From NCBI GenBank assembly GCA_016794035.1, contig JAEUHS010000013.1, positions 1 through 64,000 of the forward strand: a stretch of 64,000 nt of DNA, written 5' to 3'. Shown here one piece after another: positions 29,084-37,975 of this stretch. The position numbers and the translations under genes were made by a program. Source of the stretch: Planctomycetota bacterium (GTDB taxonomy: Bacteria; Planctomycetota; UBA1135; UBA2386). Under the pieces are notes generated by a model. That model searched no databases, was not told where the DNA came from, and saw nothing but the letters and a program-made list of their open reading frames with translations. Within the stretch, counting starts at the first letter, position 1, and every line of letters starts with the position of its first letter.

Positions 29084-30945
29084 CGGCCACGTCCTCCGGC
29101 CGGCGGCAGCGAGACGCGGCGGTCGAAGCAGCCGAGCATCTGGCTGCCGAAGTACGGGTTGCGCACGGCGCCGGCGCGTTGCAGCCAGACCGCGCCGCCC
29201 TGGTGCTCGAGGAACATCGGGCAGTGCAGCTCTTCGACCGGCGCGTCGTGCGGGGGCGGCACGCCGGTCGCGCGCAGCAGTTTGGCCAGCGCGATGCTGA
29301 GGTCGTAGAACGCCAGCCGCACGGTCGCCAGATCGGACGACGTCGCGATCGCCAGCGCCTTGCCGCGCACGACCGCGGCCTCGTCGTGCCGGTGCCAGAA
29401 GTGCTCGTGGCCCGGCACCGGGATCGCGAGCATCGCATCGACCGCGGCCGCGATCCGGCGGGCCGGTTCGGCGGTGCCGTCGGCCGAGTCGCTGGCGAGC
29501 CGGTTGCCGACGGCGAGGTAGCCGTCGAGGGTGGCGGCGAGGTGGGTCGCGAGTCCGGCCGGCAGCTGGTCGAGCTCGGGCCCGGCGACCGCCGCGGCTT
29601 CGTTGCCGACCACGTTGCCGCGCAGCATGCGCAGCAGCCCTTCGCGGATCTTGCTCTCGCTGTCGAGCAGGAACTGCGCGCTGGTGACCACCGACTCGCC
29701 GGGTTTGAGTCCATCGACGACCTCGACCATGCCCTGGTCGTTCTCGATGCCCAGCCGGAGATCGCGCGGTTCGAAACGCCCGTTGCCGAGGCTGACGAAC
29801 GCGACCTGACGTTCGCCGGTGTCGATGACCGCCGAACGGCTGACCAGCGTGCGCTCGGCGGCGAGCGTGCGGCGCAGCAGCACGTTGACGAACATGCCGG
29901 GCTTCAGCAAGCCGTTCGCATTGTCGAACTCGAGCCGGACGTTGACCTGGCGCGTCTTCTCGTCGGTCCACGGATAGACGTAGGTGACGCGACCCTCGAA
30001 CTGCTGGCCGGGCACGTACGGCAGCGTCATCGTCGCCTCCTGGCCCAGCTCGACGAACGGCAGCTGGTACTCGTAGGCGGTGACGGTGACCCAGACCCGG
30101 CCGAGATCGGCGATGCGGAACACCTGCATGCCGGGCTCCACGCGCATGCCGTCGACGGCCATCTTGCGGATCACGGTGCCAGCGGCCGGACTGCGCAGCG
30201 TCACCGTCCTGCGCGGCTGCTCGGTGCGGTCGAGTTCGGCGATCTGCTGCTCGTCGATGCCGAAGAACGTGAGGCGCGCGCGCGCGGCCTGCAGCGCCGA
30301 GGTAGCGTCCGCAGCGACGCGCGGCACCTGCGGCACGCCGGGCAGGGCGCCGTGCCGCAGGGCCAGCAGGTACTCCTGCTGCGCCGAGAACAGCTCCGGC
30401 GAGTGGAGCTCGAACAGCGGCTGGCCGGCCTCGACGTGGGCGCCGAGGAAGTCGACGTACAGCGTCTCGATCCAGCCCGCGACCTTGAGGTTGACGTCGA
30501 ACAGCCGCGTCTCGTCGTAGTCGATCTTGCCGACGGTGCGCACCGTGCCGACCAGCGGCCCGGACTCGACCAGGGCCGTGCGCACGCCGATGTTCTGTGC
30601 CAGCACGGGGTCGATCGCGATCTCGCCGGTGAACTTGGCCGGATCGAGCGGCGTCAGGTCCATGTGGCAGATCGGGCACAGCCCGGGTTCCGGCAGCAGC
30701 ACCCACGGGTGCATGCCGCAGGTGAAGAACGTGCCGGCCGCGTGCGCGTGGGCCGGCGTCGAGCCCCGGCCCGTGACGTCGTTCCAGATCTGCCCGCCGG
30801 TCGCGGCGATGCGGTCGCCGTAGCGATGGCCGACGAACAGCATCACCGCGCCGACCAGCGAGAGCAGCACGAGCCGGCGGAACGTGCGCCAGGCGGTGGG
30901 CGGATGCGGGCTCGCGGTGGCCTGCGGGTCGTCGACGGGGCTCAT
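29080..30945 (-). CDS. cusB: heavy-metal RND efflux adaptor with HMBD and DUF3347 domains (CusB-like)
   Basis: A 621-residue membrane-fusion protein. It has an N-terminal anchor (about residues 24-40) and one heavy-metal-binding domain (Cys76, Met78, His79, Cys90, Cys93, Met95). The adaptor core follows (LFELHSPELFSAQQEYLLAL, LRSPAAGTVIRKM, LLKPGMFVNVLL). A C-terminal DUF3347 domain (about residues 456-606) ends in CPMFLEHQGG and NPYFGSQMLGC. DUF3347 is often linked to copper proteins. Both ends overlap neighbours by 4 bases, so TolC-like, adaptor and pump form one operon. Compared with the left-hand system, the second HMBD is replaced by DUF3347. Confidence 0.93.
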   Translation of the reverse strand: MSPVDDPQATASPHPPTAWRTFRRLVLLSLVGAVMLFVGHRYGDRIAATGGQIWNDVTGRGSTPAHAHAAGTFFTCGMHPWVLLPEPGLCPICHMDLTPLDPAKFTGEIAIDPVLAQNIGVRTALVESGPLVGTVRTVGKIDYDETRLFDVNLKVAGWIETLYVDFLGAHVEAGQPLFELHSPELFSAQQEYLLALRHGALPGVPQVPRVAADATSALQAARARLTFFGIDEQQIAELDRTEQPRRTVTLRSPAAGTVIRKMAVDGMRVEPGMQVFRIADLGRVWVTVTAYEYQLPFVELGQEATMTLPYVPGQQFEGRVTYVYPWTDEKTRQVNVRLEFDNANGLLKPGMFVNVLLRRTLAAERTLVSRSAVIDTGERQVAFVSLGNGRFEPRDLRLGIENDQGMVEVVDGLKPGESVVTSAQFLLDSESKIREGLLRMLRGNVVGNEAAAVAGPELDQLPAGLATHLAATLDGYLAVGNRLASDSADGTAEPARRIAAAVDAMLAIPVPGHEHFWHRHDEAAVVRGKALAIATSSDLATVRLAFYDLSIALAKLLRATGVPPPHDAPVEELHCPMFLEHQGGAVWLQRAGAVRNPYFGSQMLGCFDRRVSLPPAGGRGR

Positions 30946-32372
30946 GGTTGCTCCTTGGGTTCGGTGCGCGGCAGGTCGCCGCCGGCGAGGAACTCGACCT
31001 CGCCGAGGTTGCGTTCGAGGTTGGCCAGCGACCGGGCGTAGTCGAGCCGCAGCTCGTAGAGGCGCTGCCAGCCGGCGAGCAGGGTCGCGAAGTCGACGCG
31101 GCCGACCTCGTAGCCGCTCTGCGCCACCTGCACGGCCTGCTGCGCGCGCGGCAGGATGCCGTCGCGCAGCAGCACGGCCTTGCGGTAGTCGGTGTCGACG
31201 CGCACCAGCAGGTTCTGCAGCGCGAACAGCACGTCGTTGCGGCCGCTGCGGTAGCGCAGCACGCTGGCCAGTGCCTCGGCGTTGCGCTGCAGCACGCCGC
31301 TGCGCAGCTTGTCGAACCAGATCGGCAGCGTCACGCCGAGGCTGAGGCTCCAGACGTCGTCGCCGTTCGCGACCGGGCTGCGGCCGCCGTTCCTGATGAA
31401 GGTGAACAGGCCGCCGAGGCTGAGGTCCGGGTAGTACTGCAGCCGCGCCAGCTCGACGTCGATCAGGTCGCGCGCGACGGTTTCGCGCAGCGCGGCCAGC
31501 TGCGGGCTGACCTCGTCGGCGCGCTGCAGCAGCGTCAGCAGGCGCCACTGCAGCGGTTCGGGTTCGACCGCGGCCGGCGTCGGCAGGGCCGCGTCGACGG
31601 CGCGGTCCATCAGGATGTTCAGTCGCGCCGTCGCGGTGCGGAACTGCTGTTCGTGGTCGATGCGCGCGTTGCTCAGCGAGTAGAGCTCGACCTCGGCGCG
31701 CAGCAGGTCCTGCTGGCCGGCCGACCCGGTGGCGAAGCGGGCCTCGGCGCTGTCCCGCACGCGCTGCAACAGCGCCTCGACCTCGCGGCTGACGTCGATC
31801 GAGACCTGCGCCTGGTAGAGGTCCGCGTGCGCCTGCTTGACGTCGGCGACGACGCGTTGCCGTTCGGTGGCGAGGTTCGACAGTGCGATGCGCACGACCT
31901 GCTCCGCGGCGCGCCCCATCGCCGACAGCTTGCCGGGCCACGGCAGGCCCTGGCTGAGGCCGATCGCGCCGCCCATCTCGCCGCCGGCCGTCTGCACCAT
32001 GTCGCCGACGGGCGGCACCAGCGACAGCATCGGGTCGTTCAGCGACGACACCTGCGGCACGCGCAGACCGAGCGCCTCGAGATCGCGGATGCGCGCCTGG
32101 ATGCGCGGGTTGCGCTGCACGGCGAGGGCGACGTAGTCGGCGAGCGTCGCATCGCGCCGGAGCTCGATCGCCTCGGGCAGCGGCAGTTCACGCCGCAGCG
32201 CCGCGTCGGCGTTCGCCTGCACGGCATCGTCGTCGGTGATCTTCGGGCGCAGGCCCTCGCGCTCGCGGTCGATGCGGTGCTGGAGGTCGGGCGACAGCGT
32301 GTGGAACGCGGCGCAGCTGCTGACGAAGAGCAGCAGGAGCGCGGCGGGGCCGCGGGAGCTGCGGATGGCCAT
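30942..32372 (-). CDS. cusC: TolC-family outer-membrane efflux lipoprotein (CusC-like)
   Basis: A 476-residue outer-membrane factor with a lipoprotein signal (LLLFVSSC, Cys20). The internal repeat is clear: LADYVALAVQRNPRIQARI near residue 77 and an IDVELARLQYYPDLSLGGLFTFI region after mid-protein. It pairs with the adaptor and CusA pump downstream, overlapping the adaptor start by 4 bases. It forms the exit duct of the second copper/silver pump. Confidence 0.92.
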   Translation of the reverse strand: MAIRSSRGPAALLLLFVSSCAAFHTLSPDLQHRIDREREGLRPKITDDDAVQANADAALRRELPLPEAIELRRDATLADYVALAVQRNPRIQARIRDLEALGLRVPQVSSLNDPMLSLVPPVGDMVQTAGGEMGGAIGLSQGLPWPGKLSAMGRAAEQVVRIALSNLATERQRVVADVKQAHADLYQAQVSIDVSREVEALLQRVRDSAEARFATGSAGQQDLLRAEVELYSLSNARIDHEQQFRTATARLNILMDRAVDAALPTPAAVEPEPLQWRLLTLLQRADEVSPQLAALRETVARDLIDVELARLQYYPDLSLGGLFTFIRNGGRSPVANGDDVWSLSLGVTLPIWFDKLRSGVLQRNAEALASVLRYRSGRNDVLFALQNLLVRVDTDYRKAVLLRDGILPRAQQAVQVAQSGYEVGRVDFATLLAGWQRLYELRLDYARSLANLERNLGEVEFLAGGDLPRTEPKEQP

Positions 32373-32476
32373 GGTCGGACTCGGGGAAAGCGGACTCGGT
32401 GCGGCGGGCCGCCGCGGCGCCTGGCCGGACGGTCACACCCGATTCGGTGGGTACGGAGTGTCCCTACCGAGGTCCG

Positions 32477-32881
32477 CTAACAGCTCCAGACCGACAGTGC
32501 CTTCTGTCGCGAGACGTGCGGCAACAGTCCGATCGGCAGACCGGCGGCGGCGCGCAGCCGCGGTGCCGAGGCCGGCGCGGGCACGGCGAACGCCGGCAGC
32601 GCGAGCGGTTCCGGCGTCGTCGCCGGTTCCTGGTGCGGCGCCGGCGCCGCGGGTTCGGGCGCCGGTGCGCGCTGGTCGCCGCAGTCGCACGCGGCCGCCG
32701 CGTCGACGGCGTGGCCGCAGTGGCAGTCGACGAGGCAGCACGACGGGGTAGCCGGCGCGGTCGCGGTCGCGTTCGCCGCCGCGTTGCCGTCGCCGCCGCA
32801 CGTCGCCTGGCCGCGCACCGGCAGCCCGAGCACGAGCGTCAGCGCGCAGCAGAGCCAGACCAGGAACGGGGAACGCGTCAT
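32477..32881 (-). CDS. secreted cysteine-rich protein heading the second Cus operon
   Basis: A 134-residue protein with a clear signal peptide (residues 1-24, ending PVRGQA). It has a Cys/His cluster (TCGGDGN, SCCLVDCHCGHA, CDCGDQ), a Pro/Ala-rich linker and a C-terminal SVWSC. Nine or more cysteines in the mature part point to metal capture in the periplasm. Similar small proteins sit ahead of copper RND operons in other bacteria, but I do not recognise a named family. It lies 104 bases upstream of the TolC-like gene on the same strand. Confidence 0.65.
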   Translation of the reverse strand: MTRSPFLVWLCCALTLVLGLPVRGQATCGGDGNAAANATATAPATPSCCLVDCHCGHAVDAAAACDCGDQRAPAPEPAAPAPHQEPATTPEPLALPAFAVPAPASAPRLRAAAGLPIGLLPHVSRQKALSVWSC

Positions 32882-33085
32882 CGCACGACGGGAGGCCGGC
32901 AGACCGCCCGGGGAAGCATCGAGAACGATACGCGATGGCCTTGACGGCGCGCGGATTTTCGGCGCCGAGGCTCCCAGGGCGGCGCTCTCGAGCCCGGCGT
33001 CCGCGCCCCGGGCCATCGCGGTGCCGACGTCCGTCTACGCCAGCGCGGCGCTCGGCCCGCGGTCGCCGGCAGGGTGCGGCGCGGT

Positions 33086-33370
33086 TCAGCCGGGTTCGTC
33101 GACGGACTGGTCCGCCGCGTCCAGCGGTTGCTCCGCCCCGCGGGCAAGCATGATCGGGTGCTCCTGGTTGAGCGTCGGCACGCCGTGGAACTCGAGCCGG
33201 CAGCCGCACGCGTAGGTGATGCACCAGCCGGTGCGGCGCCAGAGCCAGACGCCCGCCTCGTTCACGATCCGGCTGGTGTCTTCGTGCGACACGGCGCCGT
33301 GGCCCGCGTGGTCGGGGCAGAACGGTGCGGTGGCTCGGAGATCGCGACCGGGCGTGCGAACGTCCTCCAT
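33086..33370 (-). CDS. hypothetical Cys/His-containing protein, 94 residues
   Basis: A short frame starting at an ATG with GGAGG just upstream (ctggaggt on the coding strand). It encodes possible metal ligands: FCPDHAGHG near the N-terminus and CITYACGC in the middle, with a hydrophilic tail. No family is recognised. It is on the same strand as the Cus operon but separated from the secreted Cys-rich gene by about 200 bases. The ribosome site and the residue pattern make it a likely real gene. Confidence 0.5.
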   Translation of the reverse strand: MEDVRTPGRDLRATAPFCPDHAGHGAVSHEDTSRIVNEAGVWLWRRTGWCITYACGCRLEFHGVPTLNQEHPIMLARGAEQPLDAADQSVDEPG

Positions 33371-33499
33371 ACCTCCAGTATGCCGGCTGCTTAAGAGACC
33401 GTGCCCCGCGCGCACCGGGCGAGGCGATGCAGCACTCGCGCTGCCAGGTGGATACGCTCGGCAGTTGCCTCCCCGAGCCTGCCGCATGACCACCGCCGG

Positions 33500-33722
33500 C
33501 CCCTGTCCCTGCTCCCCGTCCTGCTGCTGCACATCCCGCGCGGCTTCGACGCGAAGGCGGCGAAACCCGCGCCACTGGTCGTGATGCTGCACGGCCGCAC
33601 CAGCAACGGCAAGGCGGCCGCGAGCAGCTACTACGGCTGGACCGAGCTCGCCGCCCAGAAGGGCTTCGTCGCCGCGTTCCCGACCGCGCTCGGCACGCCG
33701 ACCAGCTGGCAGATCGCGCTGG
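33500..33722 (+). pseudogene. fragment of a secreted PHB-depolymerase/feruloyl-esterase-type hydrolase
   Basis: About 70 residues match the N-terminal part of LpqC-type esterases: LLHIPRGFDAKAAKPAPLVV, MLHGRTSNGK, then GWTELAAQKGFVAAFPTA. No start codon with a signal peptide is in frame, and homology stops near 33722 before any catalytic Ser. The reading frame then runs into the acetyltransferase remnant. This is a decayed 5' piece joined to another gene by a deletion or rearrangement. Confidence 0.65.
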
Positions 33723-33729
33723 GCGGGTC

Positions 33730-34016
33730 GTCGCCCAGCCGCTCGAGATCGGCAGCGACGTCTGGATCGGCCACCATGCCGTGCTGCTGCCGAGGGCGCG
33801 ATCGTGGCGCGCGACGTGCCGCCCTACGCGATCGTCATGGGCAACCCGGCGCGTGTGATCGGCTACCGCTTCGGCCCGGAGCGCATCGCCGAACTGCTGG
33901 CGTCGCGCTGGTGGGAGCGTTCGCTGGACGAACTGCTGCCCGAGATCGACGCCATCCTGCACCCGGTCGAGGACGCGCGCGGCGACGCGGTCGGCGCCGC
34001 ACCGGTCAGCGGGTGA
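33730..34016 (+). pseudogene. fragment of a hexapeptide-repeat (CatB/VatD-type) acetyltransferase
   Basis: The C-terminal portion of a left-handed beta-helix acetyltransferase: LEIGSDVWIGHHAVLLP in one frame. After a one-base shift near 33793-33797 it continues as ARDVPPYAIVMGNPARVIGYRF and ELLASRWWERSLDELLPEI in the next frame. The N-terminal repeats and active-site His are gone. The frameshift and missing 5' part show that it is inactive. Its end overlaps the 3' end of the convergent ligase gene by 11 bases. Confidence 0.75.
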
Positions 34017-35523
34017 TCTTGCCGTTCGCGTTCTTGGGCAGGTCGGTGACGAACTCGACCCGCCGGGGCAGCTTGAAGTCCTCGAGGCGGCTCTTGCAGT
34101 GCAGCAGGATCTGCTTGTCGAGCAACGTGTCGTCGCGACGCACGACCTGCGCCACGATGGCCTGACCGAGCACCGGGTCGTCCACGCCGATGACGCGCAC
34201 CTCGACCACGCCGTCGAGCTCGCTGATCACCTGTTCGATCTCCGCGGGCGCGACCTTCTCGCCGCGCGACTTCAGCACGTCGTCGGTGCGCGCCACGAAG
34301 TAGTGGTAGCCGTCGGCGTCGCGCCGGAACAGGTCGCCGCTGTGGCACACGGTCTCGCCGGGCAGCCACCCCGGCCGGAACCGCGCCGCCGTCGCCTCGG
34401 CATTGCCCCAGTAGCCGCGCATCACGTGGCCGCCGCGCACGACCAGTTCGCCGACCTGATCCGGACCGAGACGATTGCCGAGCGCGTCTTCGAGCCAGAC
34501 CTCGGTGCCGGGGATGGCGACGCCGACCGAGCCGGGCTTGCGGTCGAGGTCCTCGGGCGGCAGGTAGAGCGTGCGCTTGGTCTCGGTCAGTCCGTACATC
34601 GAGAACACCAGCGCCTGCGGCACGATCTCGCGCAATCGCTCGATGTGGCGCGGCGGCAGCGCCGCACCGGTGTTGGTCAGGTAGCGCAGCGAGCCGAGGT
34701 CGAAGGCCGCGAGATCCAGGTTCAGCAGCATGGCGAACATCGTCGGCACGCCCGGCAGACCGGTGGCGCGCTCCGCGGCCAGCCGATGCAGGAACTCGGC
34801 CGGATACGCGAACGAGCGCTCGAGCACCAGCGTGCCGCCGAACAGGCCGACCATCAGCCACTGGTAGAGGCCGTAGTCGAACGACAGCGGCAGCGCCGAG
34901 ATGACGACGTCGTCGGCGGTGTTGCGCAGGTAGCTGGTGATCGAGCGGGCGGCGAAGACGACGTTGTGGTGCCCCGACATCACGCCCTTGGGCTTGCCGG
35001 TGCTGCCCGAGGTGTAGATCAGGCAGGCGAGGTCGCGATCGATGCCGACGCGGGGCGGCCGCGAGGCGTCGCCGTCGCGGTGGACCGCGTCGAGGTCGAT
35101 CCAGTCCGGTCGCCCGGGGTCGTTCGCCGTCGCGCCGGACGTCACCAAGATCCGCAGCGAGCGGCACGCCTGCGCGACCTCCAGCGCGGCCTTGCTCCGG
35201 TTGGCCGCGCACAGCAGCGCCACGCCGCCGCAGTCGGCGACGATGCCGGCGACCTGCATCGGCTTGGAGCTGTCGGGCAGCACCACGAACACGCCGTCGG
35301 CCTTCAGCACCGCGAAGATCGCGACCGCCAGTTCGGGTCCGTTCGCGGCCCACAGCACCGCGCGCTCGCCGCGGCGGAAGCCGCGCGATCGCAGTTCGTT
35401 GGCGAGCTGGTTGGCGCGGCGATCGACGTCGGCCCAGGTCAGGCGCAGATCGCCGCACACCAGCGCGGTCTTGGTCGGCGCGCGCGCGGCCGACTGCTCG
35501 ACGAAGTCCTGGACGAGGAACAT
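34006..35523 (-). CDS. AMP-dependent acyl/aminoacyl ligase (ANL superfamily)
   Basis: A 505-residue adenylate-forming enzyme. The P-loop core is LIYTSGSTGKPKGVM (about residues 155-169). Downstream come SMYGLTETKRT (A5), GELVVRGGHVMRGYW, a hinge with SGDLFRRDADGY and VARTDDVLKSRGEKV, and the catalytic Lys in LPKNANGKITR at the end. It activates a carboxylic acid as AMP ester and transfers it to a thiol. The stand-alone acyl carrier protein 13 bases upstream in the same operon is the probable acceptor. Such pairs occur in lipid, siderophore and exosortase-linked clusters; the acid is unknown. Confidence 0.9.
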   Translation of the reverse strand: MFLVQDFVEQSAARAPTKTALVCGDLRLTWADVDRRANQLANELRSRGFRRGERAVLWAANGPELAVAIFAVLKADGVFVVLPDSSKPMQVAGIVADCGGVALLCAANRSKAALEVAQACRSLRILVTSGATANDPGRPDWIDLDAVHRDGDASRPPRVGIDRDLACLIYTSGSTGKPKGVMSGHHNVVFAARSITSYLRNTADDVVISALPLSFDYGLYQWLMVGLFGGTLVLERSFAYPAEFLHRLAAERATGLPGVPTMFAMLLNLDLAAFDLGSLRYLTNTGAALPPRHIERLREIVPQALVFSMYGLTETKRTLYLPPEDLDRKPGSVGVAIPGTEVWLEDALGNRLGPDQVGELVVRGGHVMRGYWGNAEATAARFRPGWLPGETVCHSGDLFRRDADGYHYFVARTDDVLKSRGEKVAPAEIEQVISELDGVVEVRVIGVDDPVLGQAIVAQVVRRDDTLLDKQILLHCKSRLEDFKLPRRVEFVTDLPKNANGKITR

Positions 35524-35536
35524 GCGCGAAGCCCGG

Positions 35537-35806
35537 TCAGGCGGTGCGTTTGAGCTGCTTGCGGGCGACGAACGCCACCAGGTCATGCACGGAATCGAGG
35601 CTCTGCGGCACCGCCTCGGCATCCTCGATCCGGATGTGGAACGTCGTCTCGACGAACTCGACCAGCTCGAGCACCCCGGTCGAATCGACGATGCCGTTCT
35701 CGCGCAGCGACTCGCCGTCCGCGAGCGGGAATTCCCGGTCGCTCAGCAGGAAGTTGCGCGCCAGGAACTTCCGCAGCTGGGTGCGGCTGTCTGCTTGGTC
35801 GTCCAC
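35537..35806 (-). CDS. stand-alone acyl carrier protein
   Basis: An 89-residue carrier domain. The attachment Ser is in ENGIVDSTGVLELVEF, with helix 3 and IAVEDAEAVPQSLDSV-like spacing (here IRIEDAEAVPQSLDSV) and DLVAFVARK at the end. The start is a GTG at 35806 with GAGGG ten bases upstream; no ATG is better placed. It precedes the AMP-dependent ligase, which probably loads it. Confidence 0.8.
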   Translation of the reverse strand: MDDQADSRTQLRKFLARNFLLSDREFPLADGESLRENGIVDSTGVLELVEFVETTFHIRIEDAEAVPQSLDSVHDLVAFVARKQLKRTA

Positions 35807-36061
35807 GTCAAGTGACCCTCGTCGGCCGAGGGCTCCGGGAAGAGGCGGGCTGATCGCGGCGGCCGCGACGAATCTCGGCGATGCATCCCTCCCGGTCTGC
35901 ATCGGTCGCTGCGGCGCGGCGCCTGCATTCGTCGTCGCGGAACGCGAACGGCGCGGCGCGACGATCGCCGGCGCCGGCGGCGCTGCGCGTGGCAGGGTTG
36001 GTGTCATGGTCGCGTCAACCATGTCGGTCCGCGGTGCCATCCGTGAGGTAGCCATCCTGCG

Positions 36062-36271
36062 TATGCCCGGGCAGGGCCTGGCGAACCGGTAGATCCCGTC
36101 ACGGATGAAGAGGGGCTGGCGCCGGATGTCGTCGACGCCGAAGCGCTCGCGCCAGGCGGTCTTCAGCCAGGTGCCGTCGTGACCGGAGTCGACCAGCGTC
36201 GGCAGGATGCCGGTCGGCGACCCAGCTTCTCGCCGCTGAGCTGCGGCGCGCAGCGCCGTCAGCTCCAGCAT
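36062..36271 (-). pseudogene. unidentified ORF remnant upstream of the carrier protein
   Basis: About 70 residues (ILPTLVDSGHDGTWLKTAW, FGVDDIRRQPLFIRDGIYRF) have protein-like character and then dissolve into Pro/Ala/Arg-rich sequence in the same frame. LVDSGHDGTWL faintly recalls an aspartic-protease active loop, but this is too weak for a call. It could be a decayed gene. The rest of the gap (35807-36061) shows nothing recognisable. Confidence 0.3.
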
Positions 36272-36302
36272 GGGCGGCCGTAGCCGCTACCCCGCACGTC
36301 CC

Positions 36303-36710
36303 CTAGTAGCTGAGGGCCGGCGGCAGCAGCTTGGCCTGATCGATCCATTCGCCGACCATCTTCTCCGCCGGCACGGTCTTGCACAGCTTCTTCGCCGCGT
36401 TGACCTCGGCCATCTTGGCGGCGAGGTTGTCCGCGCGACGCATCTTCAGTTCCTTGACGGTGTCGACGCCGGCGGCTTCGAGCAGCTCCGAGTACTGCTT
36501 GCCGACGCCCGCGATGCGCATCAGGTCGACCATGTTGGCCCACTTCAGGATCTGGGCTTCGCCGATGCCGGCCTTCGCCGCGGTCTCCTTGCGGCCCTTG
36601 GGCGTGCCGCAGGCCTCGAGGAACTTGACGGTGTTCGGGATGCCGGCGTCGACCAGCTTCTTGCCGTTGACCGGACCGATGCCTTCGACTTCCGTGATGG
36701 GCTTGCTCAT
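36303..36710 (-). CDS. DUF4332 helix-hairpin-helix protein
   Basis: A 135-residue soluble protein with two helix-hairpin-helix repeats: VEGIGPVNGKKLVDAGI near the N-terminus and IAGVGKQYSELLEAAGV at about residues 66-82. This pattern is that of DUF4332, a family of HhH proteins that probably bind DNA non-specifically; the role is unknown. No signal peptide is present. The gene stands alone, with about 200 bases of non-coding sequence upstream. Confidence 0.82.
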   Translation of the reverse strand: MSKPITEVEGIGPVNGKKLVDAGIPNTVKFLEACGTPKGRKETAAKAGIGEAQILKWANMVDLMRIAGVGKQYSELLEAAGVDTVKELKMRRADNLAAKMAEVNAAKKLCKTVPAEKMVGEWIDQAKLLPPALSY

Positions 36711-36916
36711 GCGATTGCTCCTTGTGCGAGAGGAAACGGGAAGCCGCGCATGCAACCGCATCGGCGGCGACCGGACCATCCGGGAATGGACGTAGCCTCG
36801 CTCGGGGATCGTCTGCAGTCGCGGGACCTGCCCGCGGGTGCACGCTCGGGGTTCGACGAGAGACCTCGAGACGAGGGCCTGACGCATGGCCGCGCCGGGC
36901 AGGCTCGCCGCCCCGG

Positions 36917-37975
36917 TCAACCGCCGGCGCTGCCGTGCGCCAGCGACTTGCGCTGCGCGCTGCGCGACCGCTCGATCACGGCGTCGGCGGCCTTCGGGTC
37001 CTGCTTGCACTCGAGCAGCGCCGACAGCATCAGCGGCACGACGATCGTCGCGTCCGACTCGATGACGAACATCGGCGTCTTCTCGGTCAGCTTGTCCCAG
37101 GTGATCTTCTCGTTCGGGGTGGCGCCCGAGTAGGAGCCGTAGGACGTGGTCGAATCGGAGATCTGGCAGAAGTAGGCCCACGGTCGCGCCGGCTGCTCGA
37201 GGTCGTACTTCAGCGACGGGACGACGCAGATCGGGAAGTCGCCGGCGATGCCGCCGCCGATCTGGAAGAAGCCGACGCCGGCGCCGGTCGACAGCACGGC
37301 GTAGTCGTCGTAGAGCTGCGCCATGTATTCGATGCCGGACTTGACGCTGCTGGCGCTGCATTCGCCGAGCTTCACGTGCGACGCGAAGATGTTGCCGAAC
37401 GTGGAGTCCTCGTGGCCCGGCACGACCAGCGGCAGGTTGGCCTTGGCGGCGGCGAGCAGCCAGCACTCGTCGGGGTTGCCCTCGAACTGGTGTTCGGCGA
37501 GCTTGATCACCAGCTCGTAGAAGTACTCGTGCCAGAAGCGGCGTTCGCCGTTCGCGGTCGCCCTGGTCCACATCGGCACCAGGATCTTCTCGACGGCGCG
37601 GAACGCCTCGTCCTCGGGGATGCTGGTGTCGGTGACGCGCCGCATGCGCTGCTCGAGGATGCGCGTGTCGTCCTGTTTGGTGAAGTAGCGGTACTCGGGG
37701 AAGTCCTTGTAGCTGTCGTGCGCGACCAGGCGGAACAACGACTCCTCGAGGTTGGCGCCGGTCACCGACAGCCCGTGCACGAGCCCGGCGCGGATCGCCG
37801 GCGCCAGCGTGATGCCGAGCTGCGCCGACGACATCGCGCCGGCCATCGCCCAGTACATGCGGCCGCCTGCGCGCATGTGGTCCCAGTAGGCGAACAGCGC
37901 GTCGCGGGTCGAGCGCGCGTTGAAGTTCTGGTAGTTGCGGGCGACGAACTCGAGGATCGGGAGGCCGGTTGCCAT
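36917..37975 (-). CDS. deoxyhypusine synthase-like / homospermidine synthase family protein
   Basis: A 352-residue NAD-dependent enzyme of the deoxyhypusine synthase fold. Signatures include AMAGAMSSAQLGITLAPAI (about residues 44-62), GAGVGFFQIGGGIAGDFPI, and a catalytic Lys near residue 295 in EKITWDKLTEKTP. Bacteria have no eIF5A, and many bacterial members instead transfer aminobutyl groups between polyamines to make homospermidine. The substrate here is inferred, not visible. The gene is isolated. Confidence 0.88.
   Translation of the reverse strand: MATGLPILEFVARNYQNFNARSTRDALFAYWDHMRAGGRMYWAMAGAMSSAQLGITLAPAIRAGLVHGLSVTGANLEESLFRLVAHDSYKDFPEYRYFTKQDDTRILEQRMRRVTDTSIPEDEAFRAVEKILVPMWTRATANGERRFWHEYFYELVIKLAEHQFEGNPDECWLLAAAKANLPLVVPGHEDSTFGNIFASHVKLGECSASSVKSGIEYMAQLYDDYAVLSTGAGVGFFQIGGGIAGDFPICVVPSLKYDLEQPARPWAYFCQISDSTTSYGSYSGATPNEKITWDKLTEKTPMFVIESDATIVVPLMLSALLECKQDPKAADAVIERSRSAQRKSLAHGSAGG

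Noticed and set aside
24608..29308. A 1566-codon open frame on the plus strand across the second CusA gene
   Set aside because: It is antisense to a clear CusA gene, has no domains, and is rich in Arg/His/Gln/Asp as expected from reading GC-rich coding DNA in the wrong frame.
25277..30706. An 1809-codon minus-strand frame that looks like one adaptor-pump fusion
   Set aside because: The pump has its own ATG at 29083 overlapping the adaptor stop; residues before it are a shadow of the adaptor gene.
34006..34016. Overlap of the acetyltransferase remnant with the ligase gene as a functional overlap
   Set aside because: The remnant is frameshifted and truncated, so the 11-base convergent overlap has no evident function.
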